Shown: in pieces, positions 10,275-24,500 of the stretch
How the letters are laid out: each line of letters begins with the position of its first letter
How positions within the stretch are numbered: the stretch's first letter is position 1
From: Siphlonurus alternatus
Taxonomy: Eukaryota > Arthropoda > Insecta > Ephemeroptera > Siphlonuridae
NCBI GenBank assembly: GCA_949825025.1
Contig: OX463778.1
Location: 7,802,733 to 7,866,732, forward strand
Direction of reading: 5' to 3'
DNA length: 64,000 nt
Notes under the pieces: model-generated
What the model saw: the letters and a program-made list of their open reading frames with translations, nothing else
Database searches by the model: none
What the model was told of the DNA's origin: nothing
Made by a program: the position numbers and the translations under genes

Positions 10275-10943
10275 TTGGGCACAACTTGCAATCATGTAGT
10301 AAAGTAGTCAATATTTCGTCGTCTCAAGATATAAAAGTGTTGTATAAACCACGAGGTTTTGCTATTATAGACCTTATGCTTCATGTACATAGGGTCTATA
10401 ATTGTATAAAAACTTCATGGTTTATACAACATTTATATTCTGAGGCGACGATTTGAACATCTCTCAAGTATAGTTCTGTCTGCTTTTTTCTGTTAGTCTG
10501 AACTGAACTTACTCGCTACAAGCTAGGAAGGTCACTATTAAAGAGGCATCAATCTCTTAATGACCAGAATATTGACCTGAAGGCCTATCAATATAACGTC
10601 ATCGTAGCGCCTAGTTTGCAGATCTGAACTTGTTAAAATTTGCAAAGATTACCAATCTCAATCAAATAAGAAATTTATTTTCTTATAAAATACATTTGTT
10701 ATTTCATTTAATGGCAACATATTAAAATGACATCGTAGAAATCTGTGCAAATTCTAACAAGTTGAGATTTAAGAAGTAGACGCCATCATATAAACTTAGG
10801 TTTCACCCTGCTCGGAGTACAGGGTCTTCTTGGATTTACCAACAAAAACTGTGACGTCATTTGCACTGAACTGTCTACCCCACCCTCTGAGCTGGTGTAG
10901 CATGAAAAAAATATTCTTATTTCTTCATGTGGTGTAGGCAAGA
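10275..10943. repeat. Degenerate 140-bp palindrome (about 10316-10455) and spacer
   Basis: Arms beginning TCGTCGTCTCAAGATATAAA and ending ...TCTGAGGCGACGA fold back on each other with a loop around TATGCTTCATGTACATAGG. The outer bases resemble family D. The remaining sequence to 10943 shows no gene. A TGACGTCA lies at about 10852. Confidence 0.5.
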
Positions 10944-11152
10944 TGTACACTGGTGGCCACAAGCTATAACTCCCATCAAACACAAGTGCCACCAGCCTAT
11001 GAAGTAGCATAAAATCAAGCAACGTTGCAAAATAGTACAGTACTGCTATTGTTCAGCTGCAGGTGTGCCACCAAAATGACAACGTCACACTTTTTCATTG
11101 ACTCGCGGCATCCCTTTGATAGGAAACTTAGCTTGGCCTCGATTTAGTGTAC
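10944..11152. repeat. MITE family H, copy 1
   Basis: The outer ends GTACACTGG...TAGTGTAC are inverted. The element matches a second copy at 12208-12412 in the opposite orientation: CCAAGCTAA, TCCCATCAAA, CGAGTCAATGAAAAA and GCAACGTTGC blocks are shared. It is about 205-210 bases and non-coding. Confidence 0.65.
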
Positions 11153-12207
11153 TCTGAGTAGGGTTACAAACAGACCTCTTATTTTCCTTACAATTTTATT
11201 TGAATTGGGGATGAGAAATAAGACAACAATTTAGCAATTTTCTCTCATGTCTTTATTGCACCTCTCCCATTGTTAAAACTCTCACAGTCCGAGTAACGAT
11301 GGACAAACCTCCACTCTGCACGTCCGCTGCAGAAAAGTCATTCCCTCAACATTTCAATCAACATTAAATTTTTAAATCAAAATCATTTTTTTATTTTAAA
11401 TTTTGTGAGCCAATATTTTTTTTCTATTGCTGAGATGAATATATTATCACATGAAATTGCTAACTCTACAAAAAAAATATTATATACTATTATAACTTTA
11501 AAAAGGGGCAAATTGAGGGGTTGAACAATTTTTTTAAACATATCCCATTTATAATTTTGGAACACATTATTTTGGATTGAGAGCCTGTACATTAAAATGT
11601 TAACATGGCATTGTATACATTTAAAATTGCTAAAATACACTATTATCATGCTTTATTTACAATTTTTAAAGACATGAAAATCGTCAATATAATTTTTGTA
11701 ATTTTTACTCCTTTTTTTAAGACAAAAAAATTACATTAAAAATTTAGATTCTATTCTAAAAAATTCGTTGTACATATAAACATTTTGACCTGAGTCATTG
11801 TACATAATAATTTGTTCTGTTTTTATTTTTTTAATATTCTGAAAATTGTTTGCGTGCATCGTGCATTTATTTAAATCTATATAAGGTGCCTGGTTCTCAG
11901 CCAATAATTAAAAATCTTCTCTTGATAACAGCGGACAGACATAGAGCTGCTAGTATCCTAAATAAGAGCACCATCCCCGTTCCTCCCTCGTATACGTTTT
12001 TAAGGCAGTGCTGAGAATCATGGCTACTACGCTCCACCAAATTTATCCTCTTCAGTCCATTATTGACTTTAAAACAAATAATCCTCAAGGTTTAGCTACC
12101 TGGCGGAAAAATTTTCTCCGTTAAATATTTTGAATTTTTTTTTCCGTAATATATTAATTTGGAAAACTAATATTATATTTTTTAATTAGCTTTAAATTGG
12201 ATAGTAG
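11153..12207. other. AT-rich spacer, no gene
   Basis: Long A and T runs and short spurious frames only. A somewhat less AT-rich patch at 11890-12110 has no recognisable protein similarity. Confidence 0.4.
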
Positions 12208-12412
12208 GTACACTGGCTGGGGTCCAAGCTAAACTTCCCATCAAACGATGTCGTGAGTCAATGAAAAAGGTGCAACGTTGCCATTTTAGTAGCACACCTG
12301 GAGTCGAACAATAGCGGCGCTGTACTATGTAGCAACATTGCTTGGTTTTACCTTATTTCATTGGCTGGGAGCACTTGTGTTTGTTGAGACTTTAGCTTCA
12401 CCTCCAGTGTAC
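12208..12412. repeat. MITE family H, copy 2 (inverted relative to copy 1)
   Basis: It starts GTACACTGG and ends CCAGTGTAC. Internal blocks match copy 1 at 10944-11152 in reverse orientation, so the two copies form a long-range inverted repeat about 1.3 kb apart. Confidence 0.65.
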
Positions 12413-13540
12413 ATAAAATTTAGCTGACTTACTAAGTCAGAATTTTTTAATTCTTCTTCATTTTGTTTGAAGACTCAATAGATTTACTAAAAAATGCATA
12501 ATTACTGCAAATTTTAAAATAATAAACAAATTATAGCCCCACAAAGTGTCAATTAATTTTTGTATATACTGAAGTATAGAAATTACAAAACCTTGGTAGG
12601 ACTGAAGGAGACGTAGTTAGGCGTAGCGACAACCAGAACCAACCAAGCACACTACGTCTGCTAGCTGCTAAAAAAAATTATCTACTCCTACAACCACAAG
12701 CATGAAAAGGCCTTACAATTTATAATATCGCTACAATCTTATACAAGGAAGATGAAACATCGATAAAATTACATTATCAAAGGAGAAATGATCTAAATCT
12801 ATTAAGAACTACAAATTTACGTACTATATATTTACATAAATAAGTTGGGATTTATTTTTTTTTTCTTTTTAATTATTATGCGTTTTTTTTTTTAAGTTTG
12901 TAAAACAGCTCTATTTATAATTAATATATATTGCTAACAAACATTATTGCAAATATGTCATTGCTTTTATGTGGTAATGGCAAGAGAGTGCTTTTTAGTA
13001 ATAAAAAATTATGATTTAAAAAAAAAACAACAAACATTTTGAAGTAATAAAAATTCTTGAGCTATAATTTTGAGCATTAAAATTAACATTTAATGGAGAT
13101 CCTTTAACTTTGATACCATCGTAACATTATAGAACTCGGTGCAAAGTAACAATATTTGCGAATGCAGTTTTCTGCTGTAAAATTATTTTTAACACTGGAC
13201 AGTATATGTGATGCATTAAATAAAAATAGTATAAAAGCTAATTAAAAATACATATAGTTTCTTAAGTAACAAAACAGTGCATGCAAATATATTTAAAAGT
13301 ACATATTATTATTTTTAACCATACATACATGGAAAAGTAATGTTGTTAAATTTAACATACAAAAAAAATTCACTTTAATGCAATAATAGTAGAAAGATAA
13401 AAAAAAAAAAAAACTCGTATACAATAAATGCAGTTCAAATTATCAAAACTGCATGGAGTTCTGATATATAGCAGTGAATCGAATTGGTGGGTTATAAAAA
13501 AACTGCATTTTTCATTATTTGAACAAAGGAAAAACTAGTT
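12413..13540. other. AT-rich spacer, no gene
   Basis: Homopolymer-rich sequence without open frames of interest or clear repeat arms. Confidence 0.4.
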
Positions 13541-13544
13541 TTAA

Positions 13545-13943
13545 GGGTAACATAACACGAAACATTGGTTGCTGATAGTCCCATTTGATTATTAGCAACC
13601 TCATAATAATTCCGTTTTTTTTTTTTTCTTTTTTTTTTTTTAAGAGACAGTTTTTAGCACTAAAAAAAATGTAGTAAAAATTTCAAAACAATCGGACGAT
13701 CCAATTTTTTTAAATTATATTTTTAAATTTTCAGTATAGGGCTTTCCCATGGAGACATAAGCAAAGAAATTAATTTAAAAAAATTGGATCGTCGGATTGT
13801 TTTGAAATTTTTTCCACATTTTTTTGGTGCTAAGAACTGTCACTAAAAAAAAAAAAAAAAAAATTGAATTATTATGAGGTTACTAAGGTTTACATGTTAA
13901 TCAAATGGGACTACAACAATCGATGTTTCATGTTTTCTTACCC
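13545..13943. mobile_element. Foldback MITE, family B (copy B2)
   Basis: The terminal inverted repeat GGGTAA(C/G)ATAACA is flanked by TTAA at 13541-13544 and 13944-13947. The arms (AACATTGGTTGC..., CCTCATAATAATT, AATCGGACGATCCAATTTTT) fold back around a loop containing GGGCTTTCCCATGGAGAC. It is non-coding and the same family as B1, B3 and B4. Confidence 0.8.
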
Positions 13944-13944
13944 T

Positions 13945-13947
<3 letters not shown>

Positions 13948-13977
<30 letters not shown>

Positions 13978-15746
13978 CATTTATCAAACTTTTTTTCAAC
14001 AAGAATTCAGAACTATACAAAATAGTAACTAACATCTGTAAAGAATTTAATTAGGATCAATTGTTAAAACACGAAGTATTGCACTATGATCCTTACAAGC
14101 TTAAAGATAAACATCAAGATTTTTTTTAACATTAACAGCAGCACGTAACTAACTTGGCTGCATTTCATTCAAAATAGGGCTGTGGTTGAGGAAAAGTAAC
14201 AGTTTTAGAAAGTAAATTTATTTTAGGTTTTCAAACAATTTAGCCTTAATGTTTTTTATAACAAAATCTATTACATAATTAATATTTTAGCAAAAACAAA
14301 TGCCCTTTGGAATGAAGAAATAAGTGTTTAATAGTTTTTAAAATTAACGAAATTCTAAGTAAAAAGTTTTCTTGTAGTTAAATTCAAATTGTAAAGTGCA
14401 TTTTATGTGTTGTTTTTCTCAACAAACAATTAAAATAGAGGATACTATATGAATAATGATTGCCACTAATTTATGAATTTTAAATATTTTTTTATAAAAA
14501 ATTCTTTTTTTCTAAAAAAAAGTATTTTATCAAATTCAAATTTTCTTGTACTATAATTTCTTTATTTTACTAATGCAAAATGTATTTTAATAATACATCA
14601 ATCATATTACTTAAATTTTATCCAAAAAGCCTTTTAACGATACATTTCCTAAAGGGAGCAGATGAAGTACTGATTCCACTCCATTTTATGGTATTAATTT
14701 AACAGTAAAATTTTACGTACTTTTTTATTGCATTTTTTACTCTTAAATTTGCTAAGGAGACAGGGAGAGATTGTTTATGCACATGCAAGTAGGTTACATT
14801 ATTCTAACGTATGATTGTAAATTTTGGATACACTTTAGCACATTTGGAATGCTATACAATTTTAAATTTTTAGACGCAATTGCCCAAAAAAATGTATTTT
14901 TATTAATTGATTTTCTTTCATAATTATTAATAATTACAATTTGAAAATTAAAGAAGAAAAAATACAAAAAAACAAAACACTTGTGAGATACTAGCCCAAT
15001 GCAATAAATAAGCATCTCATTAATTTGAGAACTTAAATTTGCATTTAGTCAGTCAAAATCTCAACATTGTCGCATACAAAAAATGTGACGTACACTTTGG
15101 CTGTAACAGCGGCTTGCCTTCTCTCTTTTTTTTTTTTTTTTTTTTTCACAAGCAGCTTGGAAGCACAATCAAAATAAAAATGACTGACCAGGCTGCAGAA
15201 AAATTACACTTAATAATAACAAGAAATATCTACACAAGTAATTTAGTAACAGTAGATTATTCTTGTTTTTTTTTACTGACCTAATTTCTAATAATAAAAA
15301 TGTCAAGATCAAAAATGGTGTGTATCAAGTTTTTAATTCTAAATTGTTTCTAATAAAAAACGACACAATTTTTCTAAAAAAAAAAACCTATAGTTATATA
15401 CTTACACACCGTTTTTTAAGATCATAAAATTAATGGGATTATAATGTTAAAGATTGAGAGAACAAATACTACAGCTAGCTTGTTGGCTACACGGTTCATC
15501 TTTTGAATGCATAGCAGCTGTAGCTCCCTCAAGTAAAAACCGCCGCGGCGTGGGGGCCCCCGGAACAAACATTTCCGAGTAGATGGAATTTAGGGCGAGC
15601 CAACCGTATCCTGGAGCAGCCGCCACGGAGGGGGCCGGCTCTGGAGGGGCTGCAAGGGGGGCTGCGAGGGGCTGCACTGCACCCCTGGCCACGCCCCCAC
15701 GAGGAACAGGTCCCGCCCCCGGCCCCCCACGCCGCGGCCCCTCAGC
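13948..15746. other. AT-rich region 3' of the epimerase gene, with GC-rich patch at 15530-15746
   Basis: Bases 13948-15440 are homopolymer-rich and contain no recognised gene. On the minus strand 15746 down to about 15530 is strikingly G-rich and probably the start of the epimerase 3' UTR. An 81-codon frame there (15447-15692) is Ala/Pro-rich and has no recognisable domain. Several AATAAA motifs on the minus strand (for example near 14725) could end the transcript. Confidence 0.35.
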
Positions 15747-17429
15747 TCACATCACCTGAAGAATCTGACTCGCCTCGAAAGCGGTCCCCGGAAGGAGAAT
15801 CACCGGGCTGCTGACATGTCCAGACTCGACGCAAACCATGTTCGGGTACTCATCGTCTCCGAAATCAGCTGTTTCCTTGGCCTTCTCTATCCAAGGGTTC
15901 CACACAACTGCGGGAAGACGAGAGGTAAGTTAGAATTGTGCAGAAGTGTCCAGAAAAAAATCAGTGCGAGGAGTTGTCATGAGTGGAGTTAAATTAAATT
16001 ATCCACCCACTTCCTTGGTATTTTGTCTCATACAGCAGCTGTAGGAGCGCTGTATAAGCACTTGATCACTAGAGGACACTAGAATTGTTCATACATTGAG
16101 TTTTTTTTTTATTTTATTTTTAAGGGTAAGATAACACGAAACATTGATTGTCGTAGTCCCATTTGATTAACATGTAAACCTTGGCAACCTCATAATAATT
16201 CTGAATTTTTTTTTAGAGACAGTAGTTCATAGCACAAAAAAAATGTGGAAAAAATTTCAAAACAATCGGACGATCCAATTTTTTTAAATTAATTTTTTAA
16301 ATTTTCAGTATAGGGCTTTCCCATGGAGACCTTAACTGAGAAATTAATTTAAAAAAAAATTGGATCATCCGATTATTTTGAAATTTTGTCTACATTTTTT
16401 TTGGTGCTATAAAAACTGTCTCTCAAAAAAAAATTCAGAATTATTATGAGGTTGCCAAGGTTTACATGTTAATCAAATGGGACTACAACAATCAATGTTT
16501 TGTGTTATCTTACTCTTAAGATTTACTGTAAATTTTCTTTTGGACATTGATGACCAAGGTAATAATTCTGCTAGCTTACGCTAGCTGCAAGGGATACTAG
16601 TATAAGAAATATGGCATCATGTTATGAATGAATGAACTGTAGATTAAAATTATTCTAATGTTTAAATACTAGTCGTGGGTATGCTACGGGTACATTGTCA
16701 GCAGCAAAGAAAATTCAAGTTGTTCTTCCCATCATGTATCATCAATAATCGATCTGATTAAAAAAAGGTCTTGAGTAGGAAAAAAAATATATAAACTGTA
16801 TCTTATTTTATAAATTATTTGAAGCAATTATTCAATTTTGCACTGCTTTTCACAAAACTCCCTTAGAAGCTTGACTTGAAAATATATATATATATATATA
16901 TTTTTTAACTTTTTTATTTGTAATAAAAGTGTGAAATTCAGAACAAAAAGCACTTATGACACAAATTTTAACTAAAGTAAACTCATGTGATCTCCTTGCT
17001 AGATCATGACCTCACCAGTGTCTGGGAAGTTGTACTTCTGTATCCTCATCTTGCGTCCGGACACGACGTTGGTGATGATGTGCTCCTGAGGAGTGTTCTG
17101 GTAGATCCGGTCCGTCCACTCTCCGATGGTGACCACGTCGCGACCCTCTTGGAAAATGGCACCGTCGCGTGTCTGCGGACAAACGGAAACTTGTTATGTG
17201 TCATTCACTCATCCACATGAGGCTTCAAACTAATTCTTCAAACAACAATATTTGTTTTGTTTTCGTTTTTTGCCTATAAAACTTTGGTTCTTGAATGAAA
17301 ATATTGAAGAATATTATAAGTAAAAGATAAATAAATAAACAAACAAATGAATGAATAAAAACAAATAAATAAATAAATAAATAAATGAATGAATGAATGA
17401 ATGAATGAATGAATGAATGAATGAATGAA

Positions 17430-17508
<79 letters not shown>

Positions 17509-18503
17509 AAATAATGATACTAAAATATTACAAATTTTTATTTATTTTGAAAGGCATTTTAAGAACAAAGGGGAGCAAGCAAGCAAAGATCATTGATACA
17601 TAAGTAGTAAGGTATTCTTAGAGAACTTGTGTATTTAATTATTTTACAAGGAAAAGTTATTGTAAAAAGTTCAGCAGCCAGTTCAATGGACTCCTGACGA
17701 CGAGCTGGTTCCGTTGAACTGGTTGCTGGACCTCAATCCTCCTCTTTCCTCCCCCCACCTCATGCCATTGGCGAGAGCACACCTTGTCGATAAAGGTGCA
17801 TCCGTGCAGGCCGGTGATCTGGCAACGTCGCACGTCGGGCACCTTGAAGTAGGTGTGCAGCAGCAAGTTGAAGCTGAAGGTGAGGTCCTTGCTGGGGTTG
17901 TAGATCCCGATGTTGAAGTGCAGCTCCTTCTCACGCAGGATCAGACGGTACGTCAGACGGAACCTGCGACCACAAGAGACAATATACCCATAGGCTTGGA
18001 CCCAGAAAAAAAAATCGGAGGGAGGGGGCCGGGAAGAGGTCCTCTTCATAAGACCAATGTTTAAAAAAATGGAGTGGGGGAAACACTTATATTGCCCATG
18101 TTAAATCCAAAATTTCGAGGCCCCCTCCTTCCTCCCCCCTCTGCGCCTCTGGAGGCAGATTCGTGGAGATTAATATATATCGTCCCTTGTCCGCAATAAT
18201 GAACTATCTGCTTAACATGATCTCATTGTAATAAAATGAGTTATGGTATCTTTCTGCTTTTTCAGGTGATTGCAAAAATGAGCTTCATTTTATGCTGTTA
18301 ATCCATATTTAGGCTCACCTGAAAATAGCAGAAATCATTGCAGACAGCTCATTATTACGGACGAGGGACGATATGAGAAGTAATCACGGGATCACGGGCA
18401 GGCGCGGACCCAGAACTAAATTTCGGGGGAGGGCGGGGGGGGGGTCTCCATAAGGTCAATGTTGAAAAAAATAGAGTGGGGAAAATGCCTATGTGTGTTA
18501 AAT

Positions 18504-18538
<35 letters not shown>

Positions 18539-21500
18539 GGGGGGGGGGAGGAGCAGCCACCACCCTATATATGGATCCGCGCCTGATCACAGGTTCGATT
18601 TTAGGAACTCTGGATCATTTAGCAGATGAAGTAAATTTATTTAAATTATTCAAAATTATAAACTGCAAAAATAAAGAAATATGAAATAAATAATTAACAA
18701 ATAAATGTAATTATTATTATATAACGTTTACATTAATTACGTCTATAAATGATTTTTTTTTACTGTATAACTTTATAGACTTAATTTATTTTATAAATTT
18801 ATTTATTTATTGTAAATTTAAATTTATTTTTTTATTATTTTAAAAAGAATGAAATTTATAAAGGGTGCCAAATTATATGCCACTCTATTTTTTTTTTTTT
18901 TTTCAAAATTTTCTAACTTGAGAAACTATAAAAAAAAATGGTATTGCTGCCACGTCCCCTGGAGTTATTTGATCTTGAATTTACACGGTCCTTAATAAAA
19001 GGATAGTGCCTAAATGCCTCCAAGGAACGTGGGTCACACTTTCAATCAAATAAATAAAAAAGGGAGAAAAGAAAGAAAAAAGTTTCAAAACTCAGAAAAA
19101 AATCATAAAAATTTATAGAGCAACTTGGTAACTTCTACTCATTTTTTGTTTGTTAAAGCTGTAGCCTGTATATTGTATCTGCGTAATTTTTCATGCAAAG
19201 AGTTTTAATTATTTTAATGCTTATAATATAATTAAAAAAGGGGTTGTATGTAATTAAATTAATGCTTAGGTCCACGTACCCACATACGCGCAAATCTATA
19301 TATTATATATAATACTACGTACATGTATACAACTTTATATATTGTTTGAGTAAAATACAATTATTTAAAATTTAAAATATAATTATTATAGCTAATATAA
19401 AATTATAATAATATCTTACTATATATCCCCGTCTTTCTGCGGGATCAACTCATCCACATGCGAGTTTACAAAACAAATTAATACAGTTATTTACATAGCA
19501 CTTTAAATTTAATATGTTATAAACCCCGGGACCCCCGAGTTTCTACTGGATGAACAAAGGTATGCGGTTGACTCACGGGTAGCTCCACATGGACCTGGTG
19601 AACTCGTTGTCCATGAGCGAGAAGATGGCCTCGACGTCCCCGCTGGGCAGCCTCTCTGGTGCCTTCTCCAGGTTCCAGCGCATGATCCGCGCGAAGCCGT
19701 GCTGGGGGCCGTAGTTCCATTCCCCGAACTGAGCTGTGGGGGCAGAGGGGGCTCAGAGATTCGACCGGACAATTTAAACAGTCTTAATGCAGTATTGACC
19801 TCAATTTTTTTTTATTGCAGAAATGGATAGAGCGTGCAAAGTTATGCTACCCTGTTGTTCTTGTTTTTTCCAGATTTTTTAGAGCCCGGGAACTATTTTT
19901 AAAAAATATTGAAAGTACAGAGAAATAGAGTATCGACCTCAATTTTTTTTTTTTTGTTTTGTAGAAATGGATCGAGGGTGCAAAGTTATGCTAACCGGAT
20001 TTTTTTTTTCACTTTTTTTTTTTTTTTTTTTTTTTTTAGACCGGGAACTATATTTAAAAAAATATTTAGTTTCTTTTTGTGACATCATGAGGCGGCAAGT
20101 CCTATTTTTTTCTAAAGGAGCGGCGTCTCGTGACGTCACGAAAAGAATTTTCAATAATTTTTTAAAAATAGTTCCCGGTCTCAAAAAAATCTGAAAAAAT
20201 TCAGTGTAGCATAACTTTACACCCTCTATCCATTTCTGCAATAAAAAAAAAATTGAGGTCGATACTCCATAGACGTCTCGCTTAATAGAAGGGGCGTGCA
20301 TGGTTTCAAACCCCACCTCAGTAAAACTTGTTAGTAACACTTCCCGGGATCTAAAAAAATGTGAAAAAAATCAGAGTGGCATAACTTTTCACCCTCTATC
20401 TATTTTTCTTTGCAATACAAAAAATTTGAGGTTGATATTCTATTATGTGGGAGGTTTATTAAGTCAATCGAAAAATGTTAAAAAATTCAGCTGTGAATTT
20501 CATGCGATATTTTTTTCATTCTTAAAATGTAAATTTGAAATAGTCACGTGACCTCAGTGCAGATTCCCTTGTAAAAAAAAAGTCCGATATAATTAATATA
20601 TATTATTTTAAGATTTATTATAGGTATTTTTTTACTAGGGTTTTACACTCCTCGCCTCTAAAAAGTTTACTTCTGCAGTCTTGTTAATCACCATGCCCTG
20701 TGCTATCCTTACGGGGAAAAGTGATTAAAATATATACCATTAAAAGTTTGCAGAAGGGAACTTTTCAGAGGCGAGGAGTGTACATATACGTTCATCCAGC
20801 ACCAACGATGACGTCATTGAACTGTATAATTATTATACTACTATATATTAAATTACTGCTAGTATAGCAAAAACCTCGTCTTCCATTCTGATAAGGTTTA
20901 TATTCTACTGATAAGCAAGTGAACAAACGACCTTCTTGAAATTGTTAAAAGTGTTTTTTTACGATAGACTATTTAAGATAAGAGATAAATATTATAAAGT
21001 ACATAGTTTACAGTGGTTGTAAACAGTATGATGACGTCACAGGCGATGCGGGTGAAGCACTCAGGTCACGTGATACATTTTAGGCATGAAACGATGGTTA
21101 AAAAACTAGAATGTATATTTTTTAACCTTATTTTTTGATTGGGCAAGTAAAAAATAGAAGTGGAAACTTCATTAATTATACATATAAACAGGCGTAAATT
21201 AATTACATATTTTAATATGAATTTTGTTTGATATTACGCGAAATAAAGTCGTTTAATTTTCAGTATACAGTCCGCTCATTGTATATAATATTTAAATGAA
21301 AGAGAGATATGAAAGGGTTACATAAAATATACTTACGAAATACGAAGGGAATGCCTCCTCTTATGGCCTTTTTGCCGTCAAATACAGCCTGTTTACTGTA
21401 ACATGTATAAAATATATAGGGAGTGAGCTTTATAATTAATGACATCTTTGTGTAAAGATCTTATGAAAGAGAGGAGAGGGGAAAAGGAGGGGAGGGTATC

Positions 21501-24500
21501 ATCATTTTTCAAACGTAGCTGCCAACGCCGCCGCTCCTGATGGTCCTACAACAAAAAAAAAGCACCCTCTACTACTCTCCTACTGTAGACTAGCTAGCAG
21601 ACGCATTTGTCAAATTCGGTCCGCGGGGATATACACAGAACCGTCGTCTCTACCACTACCGCCGAGGGTTTTTTGCGTGAAGGCGAGAAGGGGGAGATCG
21701 CTAGCAGGCGGAGAAGGCGGCTCCGTTGCCGGGCGTCTTCGCCATCAAGTTCACCAGCAGTGATGGGGATTGCAGCAGTACTGTGGCGGCTAAATTTATC
21801 AACTTGATTCATCAAAGTTTCTCTCTTTTTTATTTGTATTTTATGAAAGTCGCTTTTTGGATATTTTTACAGAGGTCTATCTCACACAGAATCGCATGAT
21901 TTCGCAACGTACGTATGATAAAAAAAAAGAACCTATGCGTTCAGGTGTACGTGCGCACACAGCTTCGTATCGTATCGCATGACATCGTACGTTTCTCATT
22001 TACAATTGGTGTTATATTTTCATCCTACGAATTAATTCATACGAAGGGGCATTCACAAAGTCTGAAGGCCACATTTAAGGCTCGATAATTTAAAGCTTGA
22101 TTTTAGACTTGTTTTTTTAGACCCAAAATTTATGGTCTTAAATTATTGAGCCTTAATTGTGGCCTTAAGGCTTTGTGAATGCCCCTTACGATAACATACG
22201 ATGCGATACGAGGGCAGTGTGCGATCCCCCTTATTCATCAAATTTTCTCTCGTTTCTCTCGCCTTTTTTTTTCAGTAAAAAAATTGTATAGTTCTCACAG
22301 CTTATTTTGTTTAAATTTTTTTGGTGTGACGTCACGTGACCCTCCCATTAGAATTGTATTAGAGGACAAAGAAAAAGGTTCGTGACGTCAAACCAAAGAT
22401 AAGTGGAGAGAACTATATACAAAAAAGTAATATTTTGGGGTATTTTTACAGCCTAAATTTTGTTTTTTTTTTCATTCGCATTTTATGAAAGTCACTTTTT
22501 ATGTATTTCTTTATTTTTTTTTTACATCATAAATTTTCATCATGACAAATTCCAACGTACGAAAAATTTAGCATATCATCCAGTGATAAGACTTTATTAT
22601 ATTTTACTTGCATAAAAGTTTTCTTTATGAATTTAAAAGTTTACTATGTCGTGAGTCATAAGTCAAATATAAAAAAAAAAAAAAAAACAGAGCTAATTTT
22701 CTCTTCTTAATTATACTCTAGACTTTTTTTTATACTTTAATGTGTTATGTCATTAGATTCATTATTAGACATAATTTATTATTTTATTTCTACGCTTCTA
22801 ACAACTGGAATTTCCGCTCTAAGCTCCTTGCTTTTTAGTTCAAGATGTTGATAATTATGCTCTTCTGCAGTGTTAGAAAATACGAAATAGAAATAAATAA
22901 AAAAGAAATAAAAATTGGTTAATTAAACTACAACTTTTACAACTGAATAGGGAACAATTTTACCTGGCATTTGATGAGCACTAAAGGTGGTTGAAATTAA
23001 TGTAATTAAAAATAAAAAATAAGGCTGATATTTATGTTATAAGGAATTATAATCTATTGTCAAAAAATTATTTCCGTTTTTATTGAAATAAGAAATAAGA
23101 ATGCAATTCACTTATTTTAAATGCATAATGATTTGCAAGGACTTGATTTTTTTATCGAATTGGAGACAAAACTTGATTTTATGAATTCGATTCCCCGCAT
23201 GGACACCATTTTTTCTGCTTAATTTGTTTATTATTTATTTATTTGTTTATTTATTATTTATTTATTTTTTAGGTTTTTAACTGAACTGAACCCTAGTATG
23301 GGTCCTGGCCACATTTAAGTGACTGAATTGAATTTAAACTCCCGGCTATTCGTAGACCCTTTGATAATTTGTTTATAGGCTTTACCACGCAGTCTATGGA
23401 GGCTGGTGAAGCAAAACTTTCTTGAAATTGAAAATCTGCATCTCTCTGTCTATTAAAGCTGCATGCAGCTCTAGCAAATGAGGCCGGAGTAAAGTTTGTG
23501 CTGTCCAGTGATGTACGATACGAGGCCCGGCTATTTTAACATTAAATTTACAAAAGAATCGACACTGAAATTGTTACAAGAACGCGCCTCAGGTTTTACG
23601 ACGGTCATGCTGTATAATTGTCAACTCTTCCACACCTCAATGTTTTCAACTATCATGGTGTGTCGTCGCCTAAGAATAAGGTGCTCTCTGAAAACCACCT
23701 TTAGTGTAGCTGCAATTATAGACCTGTACATAAAGTCTATTTGCATCAAAACCTTTTGTTATTCACGCACAACTGCCATGGTACCACATTTTTTTTTTTT
23801 TATTTGATATTATAATTTATTTACGACACAATACATGCATGGCATGTTGATTATATTCCAGTACAACATGCTCTTAGCTAAAATTATAATGTCAAAAATG
23901 ACACAACATTCAAATTTAATCATGACTATATAATGTCAATTTTATTCTTGATTTAATTTTTATTACCGGCTGAAATTATTATTATATTTATCATTTTTTT
24001 TTTTTTAATTTTTTGACTCGCTACTTTAATGAGAAATGCTAAAACTTTCCGCATAATTAAAAAAAAAATAACAAAATGATTTTTAATTCACGAATATATA
24101 ATTGACAATAATTAATTGTGAACATTATATATAAGAGCATCGGGAGAACAGAAAAGTTGCCTCTCTTCTTTGCTCCCCCCTGATAATTTAGTGTGATTAT
24201 ATGACGTGTGATATATAGTGTCTTTTTCTACGGAAGTTGAACATGCAACTCTTATAATAAACGTTCGTACTTATCCTGAAATGGACTTCATAATTTTGTA
24301 TACAACTTACGACAGCTTTTTTTTTCTATCGGACTTCATAATTTTGTATACAACTTACGACAGCTTTTTTTTTCTATCTGTTTTCATGCACTCTGTGAAT
24401 TCGAGGAAGATGTTTTACTGAATTTAATAAACTTTTTTTATATCTGGAATGGGTGCTTTCACACCTCTTTCCTCCTTCCTATATAAATGACAGTACGGTA

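Larger units (their letters stand above)
17964..19576 (-). other. Epimerase intron 4 with several MITE remnants
   Basis: The intron contains part of a hAT-like element (about 17995-18140, GGACCCAGAA and poly-G/C ends), family-C copy C1, hAT-like MITE I1, a TA repeat and a degenerate family-A copy (about 18850-19130). The rest is AT-rich. Confidence 0.6.
19734..21336 (-). other. Epimerase intron 3, filled by nested family-A copies and a family-D palindrome
   Basis: The GT/AG ends match exon phases. Most of the intron is family A (19791-20445) plus a family-D element (20644-20783). Two CREs (TGACGTCA) lie near 20812 and 21031. Confidence 0.7.

Noticed and set aside
15447..15692. Ala/Pro-rich minus-strand protein downstream of the epimerase
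   Set aside because: Directly follows the epimerase stop in G-rich sequence; more likely 3' UTR.
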